This document shows positions 44,910 through 56,646 of a stretch of 64,000 nt of DNA, piece by piece. Each line of letters opens with the position of its first letter. The stretch's first letter is position 1. The notes under the pieces were generated by a model, which did not search any database, had not been told where the DNA came from, and saw nothing but the letters and a program-made list of their open reading frames with translations. Source of the stretch: Pyrenochaeta sp. MPI-SDFR-AT-0127 (Eukaryota > Ascomycota > Dothideomycetes > Pleosporales > Cucurbitariaceae); contig JAGTJM010000010.1 in the NCBI GenBank assembly GCA_020747015.1, positions 248,001 through 312,000 on the forward strand. The letters run 5' to 3'. Made by a program: the position numbers and the translations under genes.

Positions 44910-47739
44910 CGTGGCTCTCTCCTGAAGCCCGTAACCTTCTCCTAGACGACAGTGCCTCCCAGCAAATGCCGAAAACACAAATGAACGAAATGAGTAACGA
45001 ACAGACCAAAAGCAGACAAAAGACCAACACATCCCAAAGATGCGAGCAAGCCCATTTTTAGCACTTCATCACCCGCCGTGGCTACCGACTCCTAAACTTA
45101 ATCTAGCATAATCCATCACTGTCCACGGCACACTTGTCCACGCCAGATCACCATCGCTAAGCAATTCCTCACCAATCGTAATTAAAGGCAATGCGTTAGT
45201 CGGCGACGTAGAATGGCCAAACGCTTACAAAAGCGTAACATTAGCCGGCTGGTGGCTATCCGATGTTTGTGGAGGCGGACTGGTGGCGCATTGGCTAAGA
45301 ATATGCAGGGAATAGATCTGGCTAGTGCAGGCCAGTGAACGTGGTCCGCGCGTGGCCTAGTGTGGGCCATTCGGCGATGAAAGAAATGTCGAGGAATGTC
45401 TACGCGGGTACGACGACTGAAGCTCTCGGCAAGGCTGGCTGCTGCCGCCATTGCAATATTGCATTTTGTGATGAGATGGTTTCGGCGGCCCGTTTCAGGT
45501 TGGGGCACTCGTATGATGAGTGCATCGGGGAGGTCTGTGGGAGATGGAGAAGGAGTGTGTTGCGTCGCCGACTTCTTCAAGACGCCGACCTGCTGTTCCA
45601 TCATCCCCGTAGCGGCGGGAATCCTCAGGGAGCCTCACGACAGTGCATATTGGTGCCGAGCAATCGAGATGAGATCCGGACATGCTCCGCTGGAGGTCTG
45701 GAGAGATGGCTGGATTACTATGTTGGACGTGGGGGAGCCATCCACGAGCAGGTATACGCTGCGTAACAATATTGACACTGATGCATCACAAAACTATTAC
45801 AGCCAATAGAGAAGTCACAAGCCGCTGTCCTTGGACGAGCGTGGGTTGGATACACTCAAGGTTTTTGCCATGACTGTGTGTGATTCCCACGCGTGCACTG
45901 CCTAATTTTATCAACACTCGGCTCGACTTCCACTATTCAGCCACCTCGCCGACCAAGCGCCTTACCGTCGAATCGACGCAATCTTTCTCGAAGACGACCA
46001 TGCATGCCAAGTTGTCGATAATTGCAATCTGAAGAGAAGGATTTCTGAATCGGGCCTGCATGGCAATTTGCAACACCCATAGCAAAGAACCTAAGGCAAC
46101 TTTCCAGTGTGTCCCAGAATATTTGGAGAGACAAACGGTCTCAATACTGCATGCCATGACTGCAGCCCCTACATTATGTGATATTCTTTCAGTACGCACA
46201 ATAAAGCTGCCAGCCAGAAGCCCAAGCCGCGTCGATGGACGTATAGCTCGGGATTAGAAACGCAACTGCCTCACACGTGATCAACATCCTGGTCAATCCG
46301 ACTATCTGGAAGCTCCATCGGCTCGACGGGCAAGTCGGAGAAAAGAAATGCTGTGGACCCACTGCAGAGGCTCCAACGTCCGTTAAGCGCGTGGCAGCGT
46401 GGCAGCAACATGGCAGTCCTTCGTCGTTGTACAGCACAGCTTGTGGATATCGGCGACCATGTCAGCCTGGTATGTGTCTTCTTTTCCAGCCGTTCCGCGA
46501 CTTGCAGATTCCCAAAGTCTATTTTGCGATTACTATCGATGTGGCAGCGGCACGTTGAAGTCGACTGCTGCGAAACGGTTCGCTTGATGTCGAATGACTC
46601 TTGCCTTGCATGAGATATTCAATCGGCGACCTCGAAATTCGCACATACACGAGGCAATGCGTAAAAGCGTTGAACATCCCGACATAGGGGGGGTTTGGAG
46701 ACTTGGCCCGAATTTGTCACCTCCTGTTCTTCGATTCGGAGTGCTCTCCAAGGTGCGTAATTTGATCACAGTAATGTACATGATACCATAGTAAATGCTG
46801 GGAATCAGAAGGTGCGAATCGTCCGTCGCCGACCTTTAGGCCCGAGTCTCAAACAACCTCTGCTCGGCGACTACAAGACTCCTGGCACGCCTGAAGCATG
46901 GCCATAATCTTCTAGCAATTTGTTTTCTGTCAGATCGCCGACACGGAATGCATATCCGGACCTATTCATGGAACAAGAGCTTCTGCATTTCGAGACGACA
47001 GGCAGTCGGCGATTAATTTTGGTTTAGATCTCGCCGACAGTTGAAACAGAAGGGCGAGGTGCAAATCACTTCGGCGATTAAGGCATGCGTGACGCCTGTA
47101 AGACAGGCTTACCTGCGACTGGACGTATCGAGAATAGGAGCCTAAAGCCTCCGGGCGAGTAGGCATCTCATATTGCCCTGTGTGTGCTGACTTATGTATC
47201 CCAGTAAGTAATGAGGATTTGTTAATACAGGGATACTGAATGCGCACCGGATCATTTAACACTTACTATAAGCCTGTGGGGGCCTGGTGGACTGGATTCC
47301 TTGCGGACATAGACCACGGAGACACGGACACTCTAAGAAGATAGGCCGAAACAACTTGCTGAAGACAGTATCTGCTAGGTCGCCGAGTAGCAATAACTAC
47401 TATACGCTTAAGAGGCTTCTTTTCCATGACCCGTTCGAAACGTTATGCCTGGCTCTCATATGACCACGACGCCGAGCGTCCCAGAACCACAATTGCCAGA
47501 ATTCAGCGAACTATGCCACATCCTCACTCTAGAGATGTTGCGAGGTATTTGGTGTGACAAAGATGCTACTTAACGCTATGCTGGACGCTCATGGAATGGA
47601 ATGAAATGATGCTCCGGTAGTTGAAATTCGAGAAACATGGGAATCAGTTGGATTTAATTCAAAAGAGATGATAGAAAGTGCTGAATCCTGGTTTGACATT
47701 TACATAGGTATAGTCGAGTTACAGCATGTGTAGTGGCAC
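44910..47739. other. Gene-free block of 2.8 kb with TCGSCGA motif cluster
   Basis: No frame here resembles a known protein; the longest (about 140 residues, 45182-45766) overlap on opposite strands. The block carries a dense set of a 7-base near-palindrome, listed separately. No terminal inverted repeats or target-site duplications recognised, though a decayed element cannot be excluded. Confidence 0.55.
45200..47386. repeat. Cluster of 13 TCG(G/C)CGA motifs
   Basis: Copies begin at 45200, 45371, 45565, 45946, 46450, 46623, 46826, 46864, 46935, 47006, 47031, 47071 and 47380. Most extend to TCGGCGAC or TCGGCGAT in one orientation. Chance would give about 0.3 copies in 2.2 kb; about ten others were noticed in the remaining 62 kb, mostly inside coding sequence. 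Flanks differ between copies, so this is not a tandem repeat. Dispersed binding sites for a protein are the likeliest reading. Confidence 0.7.
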
Positions 47740-49410
47740 TCATTTCAGCCCATCCATCTCCAAACTCACGTTTTCCACTCGTGAACCATACACGCCTCCA
47801 TCTAAGATCCACTGCTCATTGTCGTCATTGTCGTCCTGCACTCTTCTCCATGTGTGCTGTCTCTCAGTGTCTTTTGCTTTGCCTTTGCTCTCCTCCACTT
47901 GAATAGTTGGTCTGATTAAGCCCCCTAATAGCGGATTCTGGCTGAACGCGCCAGTACCACTCAGGTTCGACCCGTGGTTGTAAGTGGCAGGTCTGTTTGT
48001 AATTTCAGATGCCTCATCCTCACTCTCGGGCGTAACGGGTCGCTCAGCAGCAGCCATGCGTCGTACAAGCTTTCTCCCAGAGAGATCGATACTGGCGACA
48101 ACCTTCCTCTTCTCGTACTCTGGTCGCGCATTCCATTCCTGCTCTCGCAGTGCCTTTTGTTGTCGCTTGAGTTGCATTGCGCGCTCTTGTGGGCTAGCCC
48201 ACATGCTTAGTCCTGCGGTTGTGGTTTCGAAATCTGCAGCTTCGTCGTGGACCTGTGTTCGTTGTGCGTTTTGAGCTTGGAAGGCGAGCAGTTTATCTCT
48301 GTGTTGTTTGGCTTTTGCTAGCTTCTCGTTCTCCGACTCAGCGTCTGATGCTGGGTTCGACAGTACTGGTGTTGTTGCCCTGGGAGTTGAGAACGGACGT
48401 GGTGCTAAAGAGACGTCTGCGCGTTTCTGAGAGGCGTTGTTTGCGGCCATCTTCTCTTTTCCGCGCTCATCACGCAAAATACGGACCATGGACTGGATCT
48501 CTACAGCACTGAGCAAAGGAGAGTTACAGAACGTGCATGGGCCAATGCCTTCTTTCACACAAATGATCTTCCCACAGTTGAGGCAATTTGGAGCGGCTTC
48601 GAGGAGCGGATGCCGGGTTGCCATACAGTTGCACTTACGCTTGCTGTTATCTTGTGAGGCCAAGGAGGGGTTCGTCTGGATTTCCAGTGCTCTAATCGCG
48701 GACTCGAGGTCATTGAGCGCTGTTGACGCGCCATGCATAGGTGTTCCACCTGCCACACTGACCTTGGCCTTGGGCTTGGGAGACGAATTTCGTGACTTAC
48801 TCTCGGAGATCAACTGGCCCGCTGCTGAAGGCGGGAGCTTCGCTGCTGGTGGAGCGGGCGAGACACCCCGAGACTTTGGGGTCGCTGCTCCTGATAGTGG
48901 GACAACTGTCGGTTTTTGTGCATCGGTTGGCGTCTCAGAGAGTCCAAATATATGTGACTTGGCTGTTTTGGATTTTGAGCTTCCAGCCATGTAATCTTCT
49001 TCGTCTCTCTTGACGTATGCCCCAGAAATATTGCCATAGTTTTCAGGCTGCCGCTGCGGCGGAAGCTTCCCTAGACCTTGCTGCTTCTTCTTGCGTGGTT
49101 TGGGCTTGGGTACCTCAGATACATCGCCTGATGATTGTGCTTGGTCTGCTGAAGCGGAAGCTTTCGGTCTTCTTCGGTTATTGAATGATGCGATAAACTC
49201 CAGGGCCTGGGGACTATCACCCAATAAATTCTGAAGATGGTCAGCCGCTTCCCTGTTCGGTAGCGACACGGTGTACGAGATTATCTGCTTGAGCGAGTCA
49301 TCATCCAGGGGAAGAAGCTTCGACAACTGTGGAAGTGCCCAAGTTGATAGATCCATGTTGGTCGTATTGTTTTTGAACAAGGGTACTATGAGTTGCTTGC
49401 TCTGATTCAT
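47740..49410 (-). CDS. ASC-1/TRIP4-like zinc finger protein (RQT4-like)
   Basis: An intronless gene of 556 residues (start at 49410; a second ATG at 49353 begins MDLSTWALPQLSKLLPLDD). The N-terminal region (LKQIISYTVSLPNREAADHLQNLLGDSP) is a CUE-like ubiquitin-binding helix set typical of this family. The C2HC5 zinc finger is at about residues 255-300 (CNCMATRHP, CLNCGKIIC, CTFCNSPL). The remainder is Lys/Ser/Pro-rich and disordered with a basic patch PKPRKKKQQ. Yeast Rqt4 and human TRIP4 are subunits of the ribosome quality control trigger complex that splits collided ribosomes; TRIP4 is also a transcription coactivator. Divergent with the cyclophilin gene only 128 bases away. Confidence 0.85.
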   Translation of the reverse strand: MNQSKQLIVPLFKNNTTNMDLSTWALPQLSKLLPLDDDSLKQIISYTVSLPNREAADHLQNLLGDSPQALEFIASFNNRRRPKASASADQAQSSGDVSEVPKPKPRKKKQQGLGKLPPQRQPENYGNISGAYVKRDEEDYMAGSSKSKTAKSHIFGLSETPTDAQKPTVVPLSGAATPKSRGVSPAPPAAKLPPSAAGQLISESKSRNSSPKPKAKVSVAGGTPMHGASTALNDLESAIRALEIQTNPSLASQDNSKRKCNCMATRHPLLEAAPNCLNCGKIICVKEGIGPCTFCNSPLLSAVEIQSMVRILRDERGKEKMAANNASQKRADVSLAPRPFSTPRATTPVLSNPASDAESENEKLAKAKQHRDKLLAFQAQNAQRTQVHDEAADFETTTAGLSMWASPQERAMQLKRQQKALREQEWNARPEYEKRKVVASIDLSGRKLVRRMAAAERPVTPESEDEASEITNRPATYNHGSNLSGTGAFSQNPLLGGLIRPTIQVEESKGKAKDTERQHTWRRVQDDNDDNEQWILDGGVYGSRVENVSLEMDGLK

Positions 49411-49538
49411 CGCCCAGAGCTATTGAAAGTGGCGTCTATGATAACAGGGTCCGTGCATTCGATATGATTTTCGTGGGGAACCTACCAACACAGTACTCTG
49501 GCCCTCAGACCCAAAAGATAGGGATACTTTGGCGTACC

Positions 49539-50075
49539 ATGGCTACCGACGTTGCACTCGAAACTACTCTCGTAAGCTTTCTTGCCTATGCCGCGGAATC
49601 CGTGATTGACCAGCTTTAGGGCACCATCGTCATCGAGCTCTACGAAGACCATGCACCGAAGACATGCAAGAACTTTTCCACTCTCGCCCAACGCAACTAT
49701 TTCAACGACCTTGTATTCCATCGCATAATACCAAACTTTATGATTCAGGGCGGTGACCCGACAGGCACTGGGCGCGGTGGCACATCCATCTATGGCGAGA
49801 AATTCGAGGATGAGATATCACCCGCACTCAAGCACACGGGTGCTGGTATTCTGAGCATGGCCAACTCAGGCCCCAACACAAACGGATCCCAATTTTTCAT
49901 CACACTGGCACCAACACCATGGCTGGACGGCAAGCATACCATTTTCGGGAGGGTAAAGAGCGGCATGCAATATGTCAAGAAGCTTGGTTTGGTCAAGACA
50001 GACAAAGAGGACAGGCCGGTAGAAGAAGTTAAAATCATCAAGGCATACATCGTTGAGAGCGGTGGATTCGTATGA
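49539..50075 (+). CDS. Cyclophilin-type peptidyl-prolyl isomerase (PPIL1-like)
   Basis: Exons 49539-49571 and 49620-50075 (intron 49572-49619) encode 162 residues, exactly one cyclophilin domain. Active-site parts are all present: [22 protein letters not shown] (catalytic Arg), [18 protein letters not shown], and the cyclosporin-contact Trp/His in [13 protein letters not shown]. The short N-terminus ([12 protein letters not shown]) and [12 protein letters not shown] mark it as the PPIL1/Cyp1 subfamily, linked with the spliceosome in animals. It speeds cis-trans turning of proline bonds. No targeting signal, so nucleus or cytosol. Confidence 0.93.
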
Positions 50076-50238
50076 TTCGAACATGGGTGCTTTATGAGAA
50101 GCATCAGAAGGAGACACGCGACAATTTATTTATCAGCGATCAAAAGCGTTTTATGAAGCAGGGTTGAATGGCGTGCATTGAAAATGCATACAGGTGAGTT
50201 TCCACTTTATCATATATAACAAACGCTCAATTCCTCAG

Positions 50239-51493
50239 CTAGTTGAAGGCGCCATTCGGATGAATCAATACCTTGGTGTACCCCTCAATCCTCTTGTCGA
50301 ACTTTTCGTAAGCTGTTGGCGCTTCATTGATGTTGATCTCGTGTGACACGACAAAGCTAGGCTTTGCCTTACCAGACACAATCATGTCTCGAAGATACCT
50401 GTTATACGCCTTGACGTTACACTGCCCGGTTCCCAGCGACAGACCCTACCACAGTCAGCAATATTTGGTAGTGCTTCAGATGTAGCCATACCTTCTCGAA
50501 CAACTTTCCGAATGAGATCAAGATCTGACCCTTCTTGCTCTGTTCATCTGGTGCTCCTGGATCAGCAGGTACGTATAAGCCAGGGATGCCTAGGCCTCCA
50601 GTTGGTCTGGTAACCATGATCAATTGGTCAAGGACGATATTTGGCTTCTCTTTGCTGCCTGAAGCATCGACTGCCTGGTATCCTACGGCATCGACGGCGC
50701 GATCAACCATTCCATCGTTAAGCTTGATGATCTGTTCGACTGGATCACTCTTTCTGAAGTCGATGGGTATGCATCCGATCTTCTCCGCCGCTTGCAGTCG
50801 CTCAGGGACTGTGTCGACAACGAAGACCTTGCTCGCCCCTCGTAAGATACCGCTGTAGGCGGCCATCAAACCAACAGGGCCTGCACCGAACACAGCAACA
50901 CTCTCGCCAGATTTGAAACCAGCCAGTACTAGGCCATGCCAACCTGTGGGGAAAATGTCTGCCAGCAATATGAAGTCAGCTTCGTGCTCGGTCCCTTTCG
51001 GTAGCTTGAGCGCATTGAAGTCGGCAAACGGCACACGAATGTATTGTGCCTGGCCACCTTGGTATGGACCCATTGCAACATAGCCATATGCCCCGCCTGC
51101 GAAGCCCGGGTTTACTCTGCGATTCATCAGTGCAACTACGCTCAAGACCCGCACCGGAGCTTACCCTGTGCAGAAGGCTGTTCGTCCTTCTTCGCAGTTA
51201 GCGCAGCGGCCACATGATACGTTGAACGGCATCACGACCCTGTCGCCCTTTTCCAACAGCGTCACTCCTCCTCCCTTTTCGACAACGATGCCCATATTCT
51301 CATGCCCGAAGACCAATCCAGCTTCTGCTGCAGTTCGCCCCTGGTACATGTGCAAGTCAGAGCCGCAGATAGCTGCTGTCGTGACTTTCACAATAACATC
51401 GTCCGGATGCTCGAGCTTGGGCACGTCGACATCCTTTACAGAGACCTTGAACGGCCCTTCGTAATGCACAGCTTTCATCTTCTCTCCCGACAT
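50239..51493 (-). CDS. Zinc-dependent alcohol dehydrogenase (formaldehyde dehydrogenase-like)
   Basis: Exons 51493-51165, 51116-50492 and 50445-50239 encode 386 residues. Catalytic zinc ligands lie in AAICGSDLHMYQG and FGHENMG. The structural zinc lobe is CGRCANCEEGRTAFC (four cysteines). The nucleotide-binding motif is FGAGPVGLMAA. Length and the sequence around DIFPTGWHGLVLAGF and AVDAVGYQAVDA are closest to glutathione-independent formaldehyde dehydrogenase-like members of the medium-chain family. NAD-linked oxidation of an alcohol or aldehyde is expected; substrate not known. Introns are 46 and 48 bases. Confidence 0.88.
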
Positions 51494-52184
51494 CTTCGAT
51501 TTTGAATGGTCTGAGGGCGCTTGCTCGGTTTCAGGGTCGTATTCGGGATCTGATAGGGGAAGTGTATCTCTAGTTGTCCTCCAGATGCTTGTGCCAGGTG
51601 GGCGCTCGACTTATATTATGATGCGGGTCGAAAATGGGGACGGATGCTAGCTACAAGGATTGTGATGCTTGGTTTGTTGACTGGCTTACGCTTCGCCCAT
51701 CCATCGGGGTTTATCACCCCATTTTGAGTATTTGGAAGGTGGGCGCGTCATTGTTGTGAGGGGCAATTGCGGATAGTCGATCGCTATTGTGGGGTAGCGG
51801 TTCCGAGCCTGGCAGTTCATGGTTGGCTATCGGAAGCTAGCGCGCTCGTTGTAACATGTCATTCGGTGTTCACCCTACTGCCGCCATCCGGGGTTCCGCG
51901 ATTGTCTTTATGTAGCCTTGACAGGAGCCACACAAGAATTACTGATCCATTCCACTCGAAGCTATGCAAGTGCAAAAGAACAGGTCTTAAGCTCAAGCCA
52001 TCTGGCAGGTAATGATGGAATGGCAACTCGACATCTTTGAACAAAGTCTTTGATCATTACAGTCACCGACCCAAACTTCCTTAGCATAGGGATGGAGCTA
52101 ACTATATCTTGGAACTAGGGCTAGAAATAGTAATCTGTATTCACTTGATCTGTACTACCTCCTTCACGATCTTGCTTTTGTCCT
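51494..52184. other. Intergenic
   Basis: Promoter of the dehydrogenase and 3' flank of the MFS gene. No gene seen. Confidence 0.4.
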
Positions 52185-53822
52185 TTAGATGGTGAATCTG
52201 AAGGTTGGATCACCCACTAATACTCTCTCTCCTCGGTCAGCTTGCGCATTACACCGCCTGAAATAAAACGTCAAGACGCCCACAAGCAGAATAACGAGGA
52301 CATTGCAGGCCATGCAAGCCGCGAATCCCGGAACATAGGTTGGCGCATCCTGCGTCCTGAAGATGAGCGCTCCAGCAATTCCACCGATCCCACCGATCCC
52401 CGTGAGAGTTGCCGAACAAAAAGCTCGTCGCCATTGCCCGCGGATGTTGTTTGCTTGATAGGCCATGACAGCGGGTATCGCAGAATTTGTGCCACTGACA
52501 GTGATGAAGACTCCTGCGTATTGACCCCAAGGATTCTTTACAAATCCCATGATTGGCAGACCGATGAGAGAAACTAAGCATAGGAAACACACCACTGGAC
52601 CTCGTGTTCTATACTTGTCGCTGAACCACGCAGCACCGTACATCAAGAATCCAGAAGCGGCATAAGGTGGAGCACCTAGACATTGAGACATGGCCATGCT
52701 GAATTTCAGCTTTGTGCTTAGGATAATGGGCAGGAAGAATGCGAAGCCATAGGCAATTGTAGTGACGAAAAAGAAGATGAGTGCGAAGACGTAAATATAC
52801 CAATCCTTGGCCGGTTCGAGAAATTTGGGCCAGGAGAACTTCTCGGGGTTGACGTCCCCTCGATCAGCGTTGAGACGCTCAATAACTAGATCGATCTCAC
52901 GAGGCTTGAGGAAGCTCCATGAGGGCTTGGCTTTCTCCTGATCCGGGAATTTTACGATAAAAGTAAAGGCGAAGAGAGCGACAGCGCAGGTGATAACACC
53001 TTCCATAATGAAAATCCTACTCAAGGTTTTAGTTTTGGGCGACTGAAATTTAGGAGGGATAATAATCACCATCGCCAACCTCTGATACCCTGAACGCTTT
53101 CCATTTGCTGCAGTCCATACGCTAGAATACCAGAAAGCGCAGAGGCAATACTTCCAACGAAGTAGAACACGCTGTAGCGCTTCGCGACCTCGACTAAGAT
53201 ATGTCAGTTCCAAAGTCTCCCAGTGCAATCGCGAATTACATCACACTCACACTTAGTATACCAACAACTCAACAAATACAAGCAACCTGGAAAGTAGCCG
53301 CTCTCCAACAGGCCCAAAACCAATCTCAATGGCACCAACCCGCCCCACGTTTTCGTAAACCCAAAGCCGATGATGACTGCTCCCCACGCAATGCAGATAC
53401 CAGGCAAGAAGTACCTGGGTCCAACTTTCCGGCAGATGATGATCATGAAAGGCTGGCATAAAACGTAGGTGATGAAGAAGCATAAATTTACGAGGTTGTA
53501 CGCCATGCCTCTTCCCATGCGAAGGTCAGTGAGCATGCCAGCGATGGCAGCATTAGACACGTTTTTTCGATCCTGTGACATGGATTAAGCACTATAATTA
53601 ACCCCAGAGGCATTCAGGCGTCCTTACCATGAGCGATATTCCGTACATGGCGCCGAGGGCCGGGATGAGGCGCCAGTCTATGCGATGGCGAAGGGAGGTT
53701 GCAAGTTTTGCATCAACAGTATGTGAGGATGATGCTGATGATGATGACAATGGGGATCCGAGACCCTTTTCGACTTTCTCGAAGTGATCGGTGGCTTCAT
53801 CTTTGGTAGTGTTGTGCGCCAT
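52185..53822 (-). CDS. MFS transporter, Dal5-like anion:cation symporter family
   Basis: Exons 53822-53628, 53572-53251, 53193-53070 and 53016-52185 encode 490 residues. About 12 membrane segments in two halves. Family marks include a polar N-terminal tail with a Ser run, DRKNVSNA after the first helix, LGLLESGYFPGCLYLLSCWYT, and GIRGWRW-IFIMEG, where the last intron splits the Trp codon. The cytosolic loop contains PDQEKAKPSWSFLKPREI. This is the allantoate/nicotinate/vitamin group of fungal MFS proteins, which import carboxylates with protons across the plasma membrane. Substrate cannot be told from sequence. Confidence 0.88.
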
Positions 53823-54815
53823 GGTGAGCAGAGGGACAAGAATTCTCAGCGTGGATCAAGACAAATCAAGGTCTAAGATGCGATCTTGAAACCTACCAAG
53901 GCGAGGATCAAGGCGAGAGTCAAGGCTTTTGATTGACCTATAAGTTCTTATGGGTGGCAAGGGTCTAGGATATCTATTTCCATGAATTCCTTCTGCGCCT
54001 GTTACCTTTGCCATCATGAGAGCGCAAGTTGATCCTTCCAAGACGTCTATACCCACATAGAACGCCTCTGACATGCCCTCTGCCAGAGCTACTCGAGCTA
54101 CATATGTAAGCCAAGATGTTGAATCTCGAGGCGAATCCACCCTGCTATGTTTCCACGAAGGAAAATTGACCACATACGGAAGTGATTGCTGCGGTAGTGC
54201 AAAAGGCGTGGTGCAGCCCCACGACGTCAGACGTATACAGGCAGAGCGTCTGGGGTGCCTTTGCGGGGAAGCGCTTGGTTTTCTTGGTAGTGTGCTTGGG
54301 AGCGCATGTAAGCGATTGCGAGTCATAAGGACTCAGGGTCATTATAGGAAGGCACAAGAAATCAAGGAGCGGCAGTTGAAGACCCCAAGGCCACCAAACT
54401 TCATTGGCTACCATCGTTGAAACCCTAAACGTAAAAAACGGCGTGGGATTACAATGAGGAACTGATGATCCGTGGCAAGGGGTTGGTCCGGCTACTGGCG
54501 GCGTATAGCCTACTAACAACAAGGGCAAGCTAGCTAAGACAATAACTCGGCCTCCCCTTTCGAACTGGCAAGCAAAGAATAAAGCAATTGCCAAACTCGC
54601 AGCCATTCGGTCTAACATTACAGCGAAGCTCAAATATACACAGCGTGCTGCCCAGTGTTGTGGCGATACGTTGTATAGCAGATCGAATAGTGGAAACATC
54701 GAGGTTACCTTAAGACAACTCTAAAGTCAATGGGATTGATTAACTACTCGCTGAAATTTTCATATACTTCAATGCAAGCTCTGCATCCTGTAAATTGCAA
54801 AATTATATGCCGCTC
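53823..54815. other. Intergenic, no convincing gene
   Basis: 1.0 kb between two minus-strand genes. A 184-residue minus-strand frame at 54145-54699 is hydrophobic in parts but not family-like and is overlapped by a plus-strand frame. Confidence 0.4.
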
Positions 54816-56646
54816 TTAGGTCCTGAAGGGAGTTCCATCAGTTTCCTGAGTCACGACATCTCTACCACTGTCCACTAAACCCAAGCTCGCGTTCAACCTC
54901 TCCAGTCTCTCTATTATTCTGTATTCATCAGCCTTCTCCAACTCTTTTGCTTTCTTCTTCGCCTCCTGTTCCAGCCTTGCATTTTCCGCCTTTCTGTCCT
55001 CCTTCTCAAACCTTCTCTTCCACATACCAACGTAATTTATATGTGACTGTCTGATCCATATAGGCCACCACATATCATGTGCCCATTTTATCAGTGTTTC
55101 TTCAGTAGCACCAGCGTTCACAGCGTCAGTCCAGTGCAACTCACTGTCCTTGTCGCGTGGCACGTTGAGAAGATAAGGAGCGCCAGTCGATGTGTCGAAG
55201 AGCGTCCAGCGAGACAGGCAGACAAATTTAGCTTCAGGAGACATGTCAACTGGCGGTGGACGGGGTGTCCACGGTAGTGATGGTGAGCACAGAAGTGGGT
55301 CAAGATAGAGCGTCACGTCCCATGGTTGAACTGGCTGTATGATCGAGGGGCAGGATTTATCCATTAGTAATTGAGGGTTGGAAGAAACAGAGTGGATCTC
55401 AAAGTTCTGTTCACCTGATGTAGTAGGTGTCGGTGGCGAATTGAGCTCACTAAGATCCGTTGGCCTGGACTGGGGCGTGTGCAAGGCAGTTTGCTTGACG
55501 ATGACCTTCGCAAGAGGGATATTATTTCTCCAGCCCGTCTTGCCAGTTGGTATGGCCTTCGTGATCACTTCCTTCAATCTGCACTCTTCCAATTTCTTGA
55601 GGTGGGTGGCACGCTTGATGTAGTACTGCGTCGAGATATGTGGGAACCTGGTGAAGATCATCTCTCTAACAGCAGCCCGCCTTCGCTGGTACCATGATTG
55701 AAGGTCTCCCTTTTGCGTATCTTCGTCTCGAGCATTATCAGGTAAAGGGAGATTGTCAGCAAACTTGTAGTCAGGATAGTGCTCGGGAATCCAATGCTTG
55801 ATGAAGTATGTCCAGTAAGGAGAACGATCTTCGAGGCGACCGGAGTACTTTTCCTGAGCCAGTCGTGCGGCGAAGTGAGCCGGGTTAAACAACCAAGAGC
55901 TGGTGATGTGGTCATAAACTGAACAGGGTCATTGTAAGCATGCTTCAACCCTTGCGTACAAGCACAATACAGCACTTACTCTCGTCTTTCGTCTTGAAAC
56001 CCGCAATGAATAGTCTCCTATCCAAGCCTACGGTTTGCAACACATCCCTTGGATCTCTGCTCACCCATATCAAACTGCCTGAGAAATTGGTATTCTCAAT
56101 ATCTTCCACACGGATATGCAGGCCTTCAGGGTCCATCGTCAAACCTAAAGGCTTCACCATGCTGCCAATTATTTTGCTGTTACTTGCGTAGCCGAGCTCG
56201 AATGTGTACCACTCAAAAAGCTCTGGTCTAAAACAGACCTTGACGTCAATTTGGATGTAGTAGTCATCATTGGGATCAGGGGCAGCGATGGCGAAGTACA
56301 TGCAATCCGGATTAAGGAAGCCTCGGCGTCCATGGATGGTGTTTAGACCACACTTGATGCCATGGAGAGCCCCCTCCCAGTCGAAATTGTCAATAGTGGC
56401 ACTGCCGGGGGAACCCAGAAGATCTGAAACCAGGAAATCTACATCTCCATAGTCCAACTACAAATGTTAGTGATTGCCTCATAAGAAGCCTATGTAGTGA
56501 TATCTTACCTTACCAGGTATCTCGGTAGGTACAACGACGGAAGAGAACACTGCTCGCAGTGCAGCTGTAGTGTATGACTTGACTTTGTTATATACGTCAC
56601 AGGAGATGCGTGGACAGTGAAGATCTTTGAATGCATGACCGCCCAT
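54816..56646 (-). CDS. Fungal GGHAF-type protein with nucleotidyltransferase-like GDVD motif
   Basis: Exons 56646-56509, 56457-55980 and 55918-54816 (introns 51 and 61 bases, both GT-AG) encode 572 residues. The start MGGHAFKDLHCPRIS, then VVVPTEIPGK and, across the first intron, LDYGDVDFLVSDLLG matches a fungal family I know only as uncharacterised. The G-D-x-D-hydrophobic pattern recalls the metal site of nucleotidyltransferase-fold proteins. Its distance from the GG at residues 2-3 (about 47) is longer than usual, so the assignment is tentative. The second half holds KHWIPEHYPDYKF and a Lys/Glu-rich coil (about 505-545). Joining the exons restores continuous family-like sequence, supporting the model. 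It is divergent from an IFI6-like gene. Confidence 0.72.

Noticed and set aside
54145..54699. 184-residue minus-strand frame with hydrophobic patches
   Set aside because: No conserved motif, overlapped by a plus-strand frame, no splice structure linking it to a neighbour.
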